A stretch of DNA of 64,000 nucleotides from Arthrobacter sp. Soil764 (GCF_001428075.1 NZ_LMSI01000021.1:1236-65235); one strand, 5' to 3'; numbered from the stretch's first letter, positions 15,812 to 24,857 are shown. The notes: a model not told the origin generated them from the letters alone. Translations and numbers: made by a program.

Positions 15812-17095
15812 TCAGTCGACGCCCTTGATTTTCACCACGAAAACCGCGCCCAGCAGCCCGACGGCGGCGGCCGTGAGGAACAGTGTCCGGTAGCCGCCAC
15901 CGTAGGTCACTGCCAGCAGTGCCAGGGCCGGAGCAACCACCTGCGGCAGCGAGTTGGCCACATTGATAACCCCCATGTCCTTGCCCCGGCTCCCTGCGAA
16001 CGGCAGGACCTGGGTCAGCAGCGCAAAGTCGACGGCCAGGTAGGCACCGAAGCCGATGCCCAGGACGGCGGCGCCGGCGAGCGCGCCGGGCCAGACCGGA
16101 AAGAATGCCATGATGGCGCCGGCCATGGCGATGGTGGCGGAGGAGCCGATGACGAAGGGCTTCCGCCTGCCCACCCTGTCGCTCCACGGTCCGGCCAGCA
16201 CCGCAGTGATCATCACCATCACCGCGTAGATACCCGTCAGGACCAGCACCCCCGTGGCGGGATCCCCATACCCGATGACGTCCCGCAGGAAGAAGAGCAG
16301 GTAGACGATGGTGAGCTGGTTTCCCACGTTGACCAGGAAGCGGGTGAGCCAGGCCCAGGCGAAGTCCCGGTGGCGCCGGGGGTTGATCCAGAAGCCCCGC
16401 AGGAAGCGGCCCATCCGGAACCAGCCGGCCGTCTCCGCCGGCAGCGGGGGATCGTTCCGATGGAACAGGTACGGCAGCACGGACAGCAGCAGGGCGCCCG
16501 CGCACAGCCAGTAGCCCACCAGGAAGTTCCCTGACATCACCGCGCCGAAGACGGCCCCCGCAAGGATGCCAAGGGTCTGGCCCATGGCCGCAAGGCCGCC
16601 CACTCCCCCGCGCTGGATGACGGGCACCCGGTCCGGGACGGCCGCGGTGATGGCTGCGTAGGCGGCGTTGGCTCCCAGCTGCACCAGGCACCAGAAAAGG
16701 ACCATCAGGGACACCCCAGCGGAGAAGGACATGGCCAGCAGTGCCGCAGTGGCGAGGACTGCCCCGGCCAGCACCCATGGGGCGCGCCGGCCGAACCGGG
16801 AGGTGGTCCGGTCCGAGAGGGCACCGAAGAGCGGGTTGGCCACCAGTGAAACCGCAGCGCCGCAGGCCGTGACCAGCGAGAGGATGGCTTCCTTGGACGG
16901 CGCATCAATACTAATGGCCTGCTGGCCGATGAACACATTGATGGGCCCGAAAAAGGCCGCGTTGATGCCCACGTTCACCAGCACCAGCCCGGTCACCCAG
17001 CGGGCGGTGACCTTCTGCGCCGGCTCGGCGAGCGCCGCCGTGGCTTTCCCTGGCGATGTGCCGTCCAACGGCGCAGGCGTGTTGAACGGACTCAT
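15812..17095 (-). CDS. MFS transporter
   Basis: A 427-residue major-facilitator-superfamily carrier with twelve hydrophobic segments. The conserved loop GALSDRTTSRFGRRAPW follows segment two, and the pseudo-symmetric GPWSDRVGRRKPFV follows segment eight. The GRR plus W/F pattern resembles GPH/SLC45-like sugar or solute carriers, but no substrate can be fixed. The neighbouring TetR gene lies downstream on the same strand (about 140 bp away), so co-regulation is possible. It is divergent from rraA. Confidence 0.8.
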   Translation of the reverse strand: MSPFNTPAPLDGTSPGKATAALAEPAQKVTARWVTGLVLVNVGINAAFFGPINVFIGQQAISIDAPSKEAILSLVTACGAAVSLVANPLFGALSDRTTSRFGRRAPWVLAGAVLATAALLAMSFSAGVSLMVLFWCLVQLGANAAYAAITAAVPDRVPVIQRGGVGGLAAMGQTLGILAGAVFGAVMSGNFLVGYWLCAGALLLSVLPYLFHRNDPPLPAETAGWFRMGRFLRGFWINPRRHRDFAWAWLTRFLVNVGNQLTIVYLLFFLRDVIGYGDPATGVLVLTGIYAVMVMITAVLAGPWSDRVGRRKPFVIGSSATIAMAGAIMAFFPVWPGALAGAAVLGIGFGAYLAVDFALLTQVLPFAGSRGKDMGVINVANSLPQVVAPALALLAVTYGGGYRTLFLTAAAVGLLGAVFVVKIKGVD

Positions 17096-17215
17096 TGGCT
17101 TGGCTCCCCCTGGTGCGGCCGGCTGACGGTGGAATCAGACTATCGTGGGCGGTAACGCGACGCCCTGCGGCGAGCGACGGATGTGCATAATCCACCACTA
17201 CGCGAGGAGAGCCAC

Positions 17216-17713
17216 GTGACCACAACAGCAGGAAACCAATCCGTTCCAGCAGTTAACACCGCGGACCTCTACGATGAGCGCGGCGACCAGTTGGCGTCCG
17301 TCTCCCTGCAGTTCCAGTCCCTTGGCGGCCGCTCGCATTTCAGCGGCCCGGTCCGGACCATCCGCTGCTTCCAGGACAACGCCCTGGTGAAGTCCACGCT
17401 CGGTTCACCCGGTAACGGGGCCGTACTGGTGGTGGACGGCGGCGGATCGCTGGGCACGGCCCTAATGGGGGACATGATCGCCGAAAGCGCCGTGGCGAAC
17501 GGCTGGGCCGGCGTCGTCATTAACGGCGCCATCCGCGACCGGCTGGCCATCGCGGACCTGGACCTCGGCGTCAAGGCCCTGGGCAGCAACCCGAAGAAGA
17601 GCCAAAAGGCAGGCGCGGGTGAGGTTGACGTGGATGTGGTGATCGACGGCGTGACCTTCCGTCCCGGAGCCACCGTCTGGTGCGACCCGGACGGCATCCT
17701 CGTGGAGCCGTAG
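17216..17713 (+). CDS. rraA: RraA family protein
   Basis: A 165-residue protein of the RraA/4-hydroxy-4-methyl-2-oxoglutarate aldolase family. The hallmark GDMIAESAVANGWAGVVING lies near residue 90 and is followed by the Arg-Asp pair AIRDR, both needed for metal and substrate binding in the aldolase members. The C-terminal segment DVDVVIDGVTFRPG is typical. The start is GTG 17216 with GAGGAG 6 nt upstream. Family members are annotated either as RNase E inhibitors or as aldolases, and the sequence does not choose between them. Confidence 0.88.
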   Translation: MTTTAGNQSVPAVNTADLYDERGDQLASVSLQFQSLGGRSHFSGPVRTIRCFQDNALVKSTLGSPGNGAVLVVDGGGSLGTALMGDMIAESAVANGWAGVVINGAIRDRLAIADLDLGVKALGSNPKKSQKAGAGEVDVDVVIDGVTFRPGATVWCDPDGILVEP

Positions 17714-17753
17714 CAGGAATATTGGCAGGGCCGGGAATAGAAACAACGAGTAA

Positions 17754-17776
17754 GATAGTTACTGAAAGCAACTATC
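17754..17776. promoter_or_regulatory. Inverted repeat upstream of DHA2 exporter
   Basis: GATAGTT (17754-17760) and AACTATC (17770-17776) form a perfect 7-bp dyad with a 9-bp spacer, 34 bp before the exporter start, in a short A/T-rich patch. The layout suits a MarR- or TetR-type repressor. No regulator gene is adjacent. Confidence 0.5.
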
Positions 17777-17810
17777 GCTGCTTATTTCCTTTCTTTCCCT
17801 TGGAGCACCC

Positions 17811-19475
17811 ATGTCCAAAGCCACTGCCGCGCCCCGCGCCGGAGAAGTCCTGACGCAACGCCAGATCGTCACCGTCATGGTGGGCCTGATGCTGGGCATG
17901 TTCCTGGCATCCCTTGACCAGACCATCGTCTCCACCTCCATCTACACCATCGCCAACGACCTGGACGGGCTCTCCCTGCAGGCGTGGGCCACCACGGCGT
18001 ACCTGATCACCTCCACCGTCAGCACGCCGCTGTACGGCAAGCTGAGCGACATCTTCGGACGCCGCCCGCTGTACCTGACCGCGATCGTCGTCTTCCTGGT
18101 GGGCTCGCTGTACGCCGGCTCCGTCCACTCGATGACCGAACTCGCTGTTGCCCGCGGCATCCAGGGCCTGGGTGCCGGCGGCCTGCTGGCCCTGGCGCTG
18201 ACCATCATCGGCGACATCGTCTCGCTCAAGGACCGCGCCAAGTTCCAGGGCTACTTCATGTCCGTGTTCGGCATTTCCTCGGTCCTGGGCCCGGTGGTGG
18301 GCGGTGCGTTCGCCGGTTCCGCGAACATCCTGGGCTTCGATGGCTGGCGCTGGGTCTTCTTCATCAACATCCCCATTGGCCTGGCCGCCCTGGCGGTGGT
18401 GTTCCTGTTCCTGCACCTGCCGGCGAAGCACCTGAAGCAAAAGATCGACTACTGGGGCGCCGCCGCCATCACCGTGGCCATCGTTCCGCTCCTCCTGGTG
18501 GCTGAACAGGGCCGCACCTGGGGCTGGACCTCCGTGAACTCCTTCCTCTGCTACGGCCTGGGCGCGGTGGGCATTGCCTGGTTCCTGCTCGCGGAAAAGC
18601 GGGCCGGCGATTACGCCCTGATTCCCCTGCGGCTCTTCCATAACGTCACGTTCGGGCTGTCCTCGCTGCTGAACTTCATCATCGGCATCGGCATGTTCGG
18701 CGCCATCGCCATGCTCCCGATGTACCTCCAACTGGTCAAGGGACTCACCCCCACCGAGGCCGGGCTGATGATGATCACCTTCACCGTGGGCATCCTGTTC
18801 GGGTCCATCACGGCAGGCCGCACCATCTCGGCCTCGGGCACGTTCCGCATCTTCCCGATCATGGGCACCGGCATCCTCACCGCGGCCGCCCTGGTGATGG
18901 GCTTCTCGCTGGCAGTGGACACCGAACTATGGGTTCCCGGCCTGATCGCCGTGTTCTTCGGCGTGGGCCTGGGCTTCTGCATGCAGCCGCTCACCCTGGC
19001 TATGCAGACCTCGGTGCCGCCGCGGGACATGGGGGTTGGCACCTCCTCCGCAGCCTTCTTCCGCTCCATGGGCGGCGCCGTGGGCACCGCCGTCTTCATC
19101 TCCATGCTCTTCAGCCTGGCTGCCAGCCGGATCGCCGACGGCATGAAGACCGCCGCCACCGATCCCGCTTACTTGGCGGTCCTCAAGGACCCGGCCGTCG
19201 CGGCGGACCCCGCCAACGCCAAGCTGTATGAATTCTTCAGGAACGGCGCCTCCAACGACTCCCTGAACGACACCAGCTGGCTGCACACCGCCAACAGCAC
19301 CCTGACCAGGCCCATCACCGAGGGCTTCGCCACGTCCATCGACACCGTGATGCTGACGGCGGCGGCGCTCACCGGCCTGGCGTTCCTCATCAGCTTCGCC
19401 CTTCCGCGCAAGAAGCTGACCGACCAGAAGGCATCCCCGCAGGACAGGGACAGCATGGAAATTCCGGCCCACTAG
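17811..19475 (+). CDS. MFS multidrug exporter, DHA2 (14-TM) family
   Basis: A 554-residue inner-membrane exporter. The N-terminal segment contains LASLDQTIVSTSIYTIANDL, the DHA2 signature, followed by YGKLSDIFGRRPL (loop A) and the antiporter motif GPVVGGAFAG in segment five. Fourteen hydrophobic segments fit the length. An extracellular insertion of ~90 residues near the end is Asn/Ala-rich. It is expected to exchange drugs or toxic metabolites for protons. TTGGAG precedes the ATG. A 23-bp dyad upstream suggests local repression, and a strong terminator follows. Confidence 0.9.
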   Translation: MSKATAAPRAGEVLTQRQIVTVMVGLMLGMFLASLDQTIVSTSIYTIANDLDGLSLQAWATTAYLITSTVSTPLYGKLSDIFGRRPLYLTAIVVFLVGSLYAGSVHSMTELAVARGIQGLGAGGLLALALTIIGDIVSLKDRAKFQGYFMSVFGISSVLGPVVGGAFAGSANILGFDGWRWVFFINIPIGLAALAVVFLFLHLPAKHLKQKIDYWGAAAITVAIVPLLLVAEQGRTWGWTSVNSFLCYGLGAVGIAWFLLAEKRAGDYALIPLRLFHNVTFGLSSLLNFIIGIGMFGAIAMLPMYLQLVKGLTPTEAGLMMITFTVGILFGSITAGRTISASGTFRIFPIMGTGILTAAALVMGFSLAVDTELWVPGLIAVFFGVGLGFCMQPLTLAMQTSVPPRDMGVGTSSAAFFRSMGGAVGTAVFISMLFSLAASRIADGMKTAATDPAYLAVLKDPAVAADPANAKLYEFFRNGASNDSLNDTSWLHTANSTLTRPITEGFATSIDTVMLTAAALTGLAFLISFALPRKKLTDQKASPQDRDSMEIPAH

Positions 19476-19486
19476 CCCTGAAGCGC

Positions 19487-19534
19487 AAGGCAGGACGACG
19501 ACGGCGGCACGGCCCGCCGTCGTCGTCCTGCCTT
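19487..19534 (+). terminator. 21-bp perfect-stem terminator
   Basis: Bases 19487-19507 pair perfectly with 19514-19534 (arm AAGGCAGGACGACGACGGCGG) around a 6-nt loop, just after the DHA2 exporter stop. Confidence 0.85.
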
Positions 19535-19674
19535 AAGGGGGCAACAGGCGCCAAGTGGAACCTCGGGCGGTGACGTGCCACACTGTTTAGCGCGTGTGCG
19601 CCGGCCCCTCTGGCCGGTACCGCAGCCGACGACGTCCGCACCGCATCCATAAACCCCCAAACCCAGGGAGAACC

Positions 19675-21111
19675 ATGCCCACTGCACAGGAGCAGACCAC
19701 AACCGGGATACCGCGGCGGGTGATCTGGCTGGCGCTCGCGGGGGCGGTGGGCGGATTCCTCTTCGGTTTCGACTCATCAGTGGTCAATGGAGCCGTGGAC
19801 GCCCTGAAGGAAGAGTTTGCGCTCTCCGAGGCCGTCACCGGCTTCGCCGTGGCCATCGCCCTGCTGGGCTGCGCGGCCGGCGCCTTCCTGGCCGGCAAGG
19901 TGGCGGACCGTTACGGCCGCATCCCGGCCATGAAGCTGGGCGCCCTGCTCTTCCTGGTCAGCGCCATAGGCACCGGCTTTTGCTTCGGCGTCTGGGACTT
20001 GATCTTCTGGCGCCTTGTGGGCGGCCTGGGCATCGGGCTGGCCTCTGTCATCGCCCCTGCCTACATCTCCGAAATTTCGCCCCGGAAGGTCCGCGGCCGC
20101 CTGGCGTCCCTGCAGCAGCTGGCCATCACCACGGGCATCTTCGCCGCGCTGCTCTCGGACGCGCTCCTGGCCACCAGTGCCGGCGGCGCGGACCAGGCCT
20201 TCTGGCTGGGCATTGAATCATGGCGCTGGATGTTCCTGGCCGCGGCCGTCCCGGCCGTCGTTTACGGCTGGGTTGCCTTCACCCTGCCCGAGTCCCCGCG
20301 GTTCCTGGTGTTCCAGGGCAAGGAGGACCAGGCCCGGAGGGTCTTCGAGTCCATCGCCCCCTCCGAGGATGCCGACCGCCACATCCGGGACATCCGCGAA
20401 GCCATCGAGGAAGACAAGCTGGCCGGCCAGAAGGGGTCCCTTCGCGGCAAGGTATTTGGCCTCCAGGCTGTGGTCTGGGTGGGCATCACGCTGTCGGTGC
20501 TGCAGCAGTTCGTGGGGATCAACGTGATCTTCTACTACTCCACCACCCTGTGGAAGGCTGTGGGCTTCCAGGAGAAGGACTCGCTGGCCATCTCGGTGGC
20601 AACCTCCATCACCAACATCCTGGTCACCCTGGTGGCCATCGCCCTGGTGGACCGCGTGGGCCGCCGGCCCATCCTGCTGGCCGGATCCGTGGGCATGGCC
20701 GTGTCCCTGGGCGCCATGGCCCTGGCCTTTTCCTCGGCAACGGGCAGCGGCGAGGACATCAGCCTGCCGGGTGCGTGGGGTTCCGTGGCCCTGGTGGCCG
20801 CGAACATCTTCGTCGTCAGCTTCGGTGCGTCCTGGGGGCCGCTGGTGTGGGTCCTCCTGGGCGAGATCTTCCCGTCCAGGATCCGCGCCCGGGCGCTTGG
20901 TCTGGCCGCCGCGGCGCAGTGGGTGGCCAACTTCGCGATCACGCTCAGCTTCCCGGCCATGGCTGCGGCCTCGCTGCCGTTGACCTACGCCATGTACGCC
21001 CTGTTCGCGGCGGCGTCCTTCTTCTTCGTCATGTTCAAGGTGCCGGAGACCAACGGCATGTCCCTGGAGCAGGCGGAGACGCTGTTCGTGCCCAAGGGCT
21101 CCGCCAAGTAA
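19675..21111 (+). CDS. Sugar porter (MFS, SP family)
   Basis: A 478-residue proton-coupled sugar transporter. Hallmarks in order: GFLFGFDSSVVNGAVDAL in segment one, DRYGRIPAMKLG after segment two, PESPRFLVFQGK before the central loop, QQFVGINVIFYYSTTLWKAV in segment seven (sugar-binding Q/N), DRVGRRPILLAGS, and VPETNGMSLEQAE at the C-terminus. The start is ATG 19675 with AGGGAG upstream. It ends before a bidirectional terminator. The exact sugar cannot be read; members of this clade carry xylose, arabinose, inositol or glucose. Confidence 0.92.
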   Translation: MPTAQEQTTTGIPRRVIWLALAGAVGGFLFGFDSSVVNGAVDALKEEFALSEAVTGFAVAIALLGCAAGAFLAGKVADRYGRIPAMKLGALLFLVSAIGTGFCFGVWDLIFWRLVGGLGIGLASVIAPAYISEISPRKVRGRLASLQQLAITTGIFAALLSDALLATSAGGADQAFWLGIESWRWMFLAAAVPAVVYGWVAFTLPESPRFLVFQGKEDQARRVFESIAPSEDADRHIRDIREAIEEDKLAGQKGSLRGKVFGLQAVVWVGITLSVLQQFVGINVIFYYSTTLWKAVGFQEKDSLAISVATSITNILVTLVAIALVDRVGRRPILLAGSVGMAVSLGAMALAFSSATGSGEDISLPGAWGSVALVAANIFVVSFGASWGPLVWVLLGEIFPSRIRARALGLAAAAQWVANFAITLSFPAMAAASLPLTYAMYALFAAASFFFVMFKVPETNGMSLEQAETLFVPKGSAK

Positions 21112-21169
21112 CGCCCCATCACTTTTGGCGGCTTTTCCCGGGACGCCCCATCAGCTTTCGCAGGAAAAC

Positions 21170-21213
21170 AACAAACCCTCCATCACATGGCGTGATAGAG
21201 GGTTTGTTATTTT
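21170..21213. terminator. Bidirectional terminator
   Basis: An 11-bp perfect stem (21170-21180 with 21198-21208, arm AACAAACCCTC) encloses a second 5-bp stem (ATCAC/GTGAT). It is followed by TTATTTT on the + strand and by TTGTTTT on the - strand, and it separates the convergent sugar-porter and MFS genes. Confidence 0.88.
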
Positions 21214-21221
21214 GCGGCTGT

Positions 21222-22448
21222 TTACACGACGTGCGGCTCGTGCGAGGAGAGGTAGGACCGGCCGCCGAATGCCACCAGGATGGCGATGGCCATGGCCACG
21301 GCCCCGGCAAAGAACGGAACCTGCGGGCCGAAGTGCTCTCCGAGCTGCGCCGCCGCGAATGGGGCCAGGGCGCCGCCCATCCAGCGGACAAAGTTGTAGC
21401 CGGAGGAAGCCACCGGCCGCGGCGAATCAGAGACGCCCATGGCCAGTTCCGTGTAGATGGTGTTGTTGATGCCCAGCAGCGCACCGGCAACAATGACCAG
21501 GACGACGACGGCCGGCACCGAGTGCCCCGCCGCCAGTCCCAGCCCGGCCAGGTCCAGCATGAGGACGAACAGCGTGCCGGTCAGTACCTTGACGGCGCCA
21601 AACCGCTTCTGCAGGACCGGTGCAACGAAGACCGAGAAAACGGCCACGGCCACACCCCAGCCGAAGAACACGCCGCCGATGCCGTAGGCGTCCATGCCCA
21701 GGATGAACGGGGTGAAGGCCAGGATGGTGAAGAAGCCGTAGTTGTAGAACAAGCCGCTTGCCGCCGTCGTCCGCAGTCCCTTGTGGCCCAGCGCCAGGAG
21801 GGGGTCGCGCAGCCGCACCTTGCGCTCTGGCAGGGGAGTTTTAGGCAGCAGGGCGATCAGGGCGATGAAGGCGGCGGCCATCAGGACGGCGGTGCCGAAG
21901 AACGGTGCGCGCCACTGCCAGCCGCCCAGGAGGGCGCCCAGCAGCGGGCCGAGCGAGATGCCCAGGCCCAGCGCGGCCTCATAGAGGATGATGGCGGTCC
22001 CGGCGCCACCGCTGGCAACGCCGACGATCACGGCGAGCGCGGTGGCGACGAACAGGGCGTTGCCCAGCCCCCAGCCGGCGCGGAAGCCCACCAGCTCTCC
22101 GACGCTGCCGGACAGGCCGGAGAGCGAGGAGAAGACCACGATGACGGCCAGGCCGATCAACAGCGTCTTCTTGCCGCCGATCCGGGAGGAAACAAACCCT
22201 GTGATCAGCATGGCCAGCGCGGTGACCAGGAAGTAGCTGGTGAACAGCAGGGACACCTGGCTGGGGCTGGCGTCCAGGTTGGTGGCGATGGCGGGGAGGA
22301 TGGGGTCCACCAGGCCGATGCCCATGAAGGCGAACACTGCGGCGAGGGCGGTGGCCCAGACCGCCTTGGGCTGTTTCAGGAATGAGGCTTTTTCAGCCTG
22401 AAAGGTTGATTCTGGTGCTTGCAGGGTTTCTGCGAGCTGGCCGTCCAT
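21222..22448 (-). CDS. MFS transporter, DHA1-like
   Basis: A 408-residue twelve-segment MFS exporter. The N-terminal MGIGLVDPILPAIATNLDAS is the DHA1-type first segment, followed by the loop A variant TGFVSSRIGGKKTLL and the segment-five motif YEAALGLGISLGPLLGALLG typical of proton antiporters. It likely exports drugs or metabolites. The start is ATG 22448 (after GGAGTACCCTCC); a longer version starting at 22496 would overlap the marR stop and is less likely. It is the second gene of an operon with marR, 28 bp apart. Confidence 0.88.
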   Translation of the reverse strand: MDGQLAETLQAPESTFQAEKASFLKQPKAVWATALAAVFAFMGIGLVDPILPAIATNLDASPSQVSLLFTSYFLVTALAMLITGFVSSRIGGKKTLLIGLAVIVVFSSLSGLSGSVGELVGFRAGWGLGNALFVATALAVIVGVASGGAGTAIILYEAALGLGISLGPLLGALLGGWQWRAPFFGTAVLMAAAFIALIALLPKTPLPERKVRLRDPLLALGHKGLRTTAASGLFYNYGFFTILAFTPFILGMDAYGIGGVFFGWGVAVAVFSVFVAPVLQKRFGAVKVLTGTLFVLMLDLAGLGLAAGHSVPAVVVLVIVAGALLGINNTIYTELAMGVSDSPRPVASSGYNFVRWMGGALAPFAAAQLGEHFGPQVPFFAGAVAMAIAILVAFGGRSYLSSHEPHVV

Positions 22449-22476
22449 GGAGGGTACTCCTAAGTTCGTGGCTGGT

Positions 22477-22920
22477 TCAGTTCTGGAGGGATGCATTGAT
22501 TTTGTCGATGACCGGCAGGGCCGCCGCCAAGGCTTTGCGGTCCTGGTCGGAGAGGGTACTGAGGATTTCGGCCATCACCTGGTTGCGCCGCTTGTTGGCG
22601 GAGTCGACGGCGGCGCGGCCTTCGTCAGTCAGGACCACCCGGACAGCGCGGGAGTCCGCCGGGTCCGGCTCGCGGCGGGCCAGGCCCGCGCGCTCGAGTT
22701 TGATGATTTGTTCCGTGGCACTGGGCACGCGGACTCCGAGGTTCCGGGCGATCTCGCCGACTCGCTGGCCCTCGCCGAGCATCATCTTAAGGGTGCTGAG
22801 CTGGGCGGCGCTGAGTTCACCGTCGGCGTCGAGGCGCCTCACCAGGTAGATACTGTGGCGGAGGGCTTCGCGGAACCCGCTGGCAAGTTCCTGCAATGCG
22901 GCATCGTTGGTATTCATCAT
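22477..22920 (-). CDS. MarR-family repressor of the adjacent MFS exporter
   Basis: A 147-residue MarR regulator. The winged helix-turn-helix spans roughly residues 40-100 (LSAAQLSTLKMMLGEGQRVG then IARNLGVRVPSATEQIIKLE and the wing RREPDPADSRAVRVVLTDEG). It probably represses itself and the MFS gene behind it until a ligand binds. The start is uncertain: ATG 22920, 22917 or 22935. I place it at 22920 because a pair of operator palindromes (22920-22948) occupies the leader and no ribosome-binding site is visible, so a leaderless mRNA is possible. Confidence 0.85.
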   Translation of the reverse strand: MMNTNDAALQELASGFREALRHSIYLVRRLDADGELSAAQLSTLKMMLGEGQRVGEIARNLGVRVPSATEQIIKLERAGLARREPDPADSRAVRVVLTDEGRAAVDSANKRRNQVMAEILSTLSDQDRKALAAALPVIDKINASLQN

Positions 22921-22948
22921 TAGGCAGCCTAACATTTAGGCTGCCTAA
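22920..22948. promoter_or_regulatory. Tandem MarR operator palindromes
   Basis: Two 13-bp palindromes, TTAGGCAGCCTAA and TTAGGCTGCCTAA, are separated by CAT and are also mirror images of one another. They overlap the presumed marR start codon, so a bound repressor would block the promoter itself. Confidence 0.65.
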
Positions 22949-22959
22949 CGTTCAAGGGA

Positions 22960-23499
22960 TTAGAGCGCCAGTTTCATGCCGACATGGCTGGCCTCGAAGC
23001 CCAGCTGCTCGTAGAACCGGTGGGCCTCGGTGCGGCTGTTGTGGGTAGTCAGCTGCATCAGGTTGCAGCCGCGCTTTTGCGACTCCCGGACGGCCCATCC
23101 CACCATCAGCTTGCCGATGCCCTGCCCGCGAAGGGACGAGGCCACGCGAACCCCCTCAAGCTGTGAGCGCCAGGCTCCCTGCCGGGAGATTCCCGGGAGG
23201 AAGCTTAGTTGGAAGGTGGCAACCACCGGACCGGCCTCTTCGCCGGGCGGCACCAGTTCGCCCACCACCAGCAGGTGGGAGGGGTCGGCGTCGATCGCTT
23301 CGAAGGCCCGCTCGTAGGGCTCCATGTCCCTGGCTGCTTCGCGGCCGGCGCCCAACGCGTCGTCGGCGAGCAGGCGCACCATGGCGGGCAGGTCCGCCTG
23401 GTTGGCGTGGCGGAGGCGGAACGTCCCGCCGTTGACGTCGGCGGTGAGCAGGGCGGGCGCTACATCTTCGGGAAGGATCACCTGCCCAGCTTGGCACAT
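22960..23499 (-). CDS. GNAT-family acetyltransferase
   Basis: A ~179-residue single-domain GNAT. The acetyl-CoA loop VRVASSLRGQGIGKLMVGWA is near residue 125, and THNSRTEAHRFYEQLGFEAS forms the C-terminal strand-helix of the fold. The N-terminal substrate part is RLRHANQADLPAMVRLLADD. The start is uncertain: ATG 23499 is chosen over an upstream TTG at 23565 that reaches into a terminator hairpin, and GTG 23481 is also possible. The acetylated substrate is unknown. It is not part of an obvious operon. Confidence 0.8.
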   Translation of the reverse strand: MCQAGQVILPEDVAPALLTADVNGGTFRLRHANQADLPAMVRLLADDALGAGREAARDMEPYERAFEAIDADPSHLLVVGELVPPGEEAGPVVATFQLSFLPGISRQGAWRSQLEGVRVASSLRGQGIGKLMVGWAVRESQKRGCNLMQLTTHNSRTEAHRFYEQLGFEASHVGMKLAL

Positions 23500-23568
23500 G
23501 ATCTGAGCTGGGCTTGAGGGAAAACCTGCCAAAGGTGAGCGGGCGTTGCCGGGGCACAGCAGCAAACC

Positions 23569-23602
23569 ACGACGCCGGCACTCGGGCGAGTGCCGGCGTC
23601 GT
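23569..23602 (-). terminator. 16-bp hairpin downstream of mtlD
   Basis: Bases 23569-23584 pair perfectly with 23587-23602 (arm ACGACGCCGGCACTCG). It follows the mtlD stop by about 80 bp and precedes the GNAT gene. Confidence 0.65.
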
Positions 23603-23681
23603 CGTTGCAGATGCGTCGGTGGATTTCCTGCAGGATCTGATGGAGCGTTGCGTCAGGTGCCGCAGGAAGTGATGGCGCGTG

Positions 23682-24857
23682 TCAGGTGATGCTTTGGGCT
23701 GGGGTTTCGGCCATTTCCGCCTGCCGCTCCTCCACAAGGGTGGCAACGGCGGCGAACAGCGGGTGGCCAGGCGCCAGCCCGGTGATCCTTTCGGTGGCGT
23801 CGGTGGGGCTGGCCGAGCCGAGGATGCCGGCAAGCTCGGTGGCCTCGGCATCAGCGGGATCATTGAACCGGAGCGCTGCCGCGATGGCACCCAGCAGGGC
23901 CTCCGGTACCACGCCGCGTTCTGCCAGTTCCGCTGCCGGGCCGATGAACCGCTCGTTCCGGCTCAGCTTCCGCAGCGGAGCCCGGCCCACGCGGTTCACG
24001 GTGTCCGGCAGGTACGGGTTTGAGAACCTGACCAGGATCTTCTGGACGTAGGCTTCCTGCTCGTCGTTGCTGAACCCGTGCTTGGCCACCAGGAGCTGCT
24101 TGGTTTCCTCCAGCACCGCCCGGACATCTTCAGCCACATCCTGGTCCGCCATGGCGTCGGAGATCTTCTCCAGGCCCGCCTCGAACCCGAAGTATGCCGC
24201 TGACGCGTGGCCGGTGTTCACGGTGAACAGCTTCCGCTCGATATAGGGCGAGAGGTCGTCCACGAACGTTGCGCCGGGGATCGCGGGAGCGGAGTCACCG
24301 AAGGCAGTGCGGTCGATGACCCATTCGTAAAAGGTCTCCACGGTGACATCCAGGCCCTGGCCGGCTTCCTGGTTGGGCACGATCCGGTCCACCGCGGTGT
24401 TGGCGAACACGGCTTTGTCATCCAGGACTGCGGCGGTGGCTCCGGGCTGGGCCGCTACCTCCTTGGCCAGGATGTCCGTGGCGTTGATCGCGTTCTCGCA
24501 GGCCATCACCTGCAGGGGCGCCCGGCCGGGCTCCCTGGCGACGATGCCTTTGGCGATCACGGGCGCCACGAACTTCAGGATGTGCGGACCCACTGCGGTG
24601 GTGACGATGTCCGCCGTCGCGATCTCGGCGACCAGTTCCGCTTCCTGGGCGTTGGAGTTCAGGGCCCGGAAGTTGTCCACGGTCCGCACGGCGGGGTTCT
24701 CCCCCACCTCGTGCACGGCGTAGCTGTCCGCCTCCTTGAGCCTGTTGATCAGGTCCTCGGCCACGTCCGCGAACACCACTTCGTAGCCGGCATCATGCAG
24801 GAGCAGCCCCACGAAGCCGCGGCCGATGTTGCCGGCCCCAAAATGTACTGCCTTCAC
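23682..24857 (-). CDS. mtlD: Mannitol-1-phosphate 5-dehydrogenase
   Basis: A 391-residue NAD-dependent polyol dehydrogenase oxidising mannitol-1-phosphate to fructose-6-phosphate. The N-terminus MKAVHFGAGNIGRGFVG is the MtlD nucleotide-binding signature. ACENAINATDILAK, RIVPNQE-type block and LFTVNTGHASAAYFGFEAG (with the catalytic Lys/Asn/His set) follow. The GTG start at 24857 overlaps the mtlA stop by one base, so the two are translationally coupled. It takes the product of the mannitol PTS into glycolysis. A hairpin follows. Confidence 0.95.
   Translation of the reverse strand: MKAVHFGAGNIGRGFVGLLLHDAGYEVVFADVAEDLINRLKEADSYAVHEVGENPAVRTVDNFRALNSNAQEAELVAEIATADIVTTAVGPHILKFVAPVIAKGIVAREPGRAPLQVMACENAINATDILAKEVAAQPGATAAVLDDKAVFANTAVDRIVPNQEAGQGLDVTVETFYEWVIDRTAFGDSAPAIPGATFVDDLSPYIERKLFTVNTGHASAAYFGFEAGLEKISDAMADQDVAEDVRAVLEETKQLLVAKHGFSNDEQEAYVQKILVRFSNPYLPDTVNRVGRAPLRKLSRNERFIGPAAELAERGVVPEALLGAIAAALRFNDPADAEATELAGILGSASPTDATERITGLAPGHPLFAAVATLVEERQAEMAETPAQSIT

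Noticed and set aside
20220..22385. 721-residue plus-strand open frame across a sugar porter and an MFS gene
   Set aside because: It is a shadow of real genes on both strands; composition (Gly/Arg/Pro/His-rich) and lack of family motifs mark it as GC-driven.
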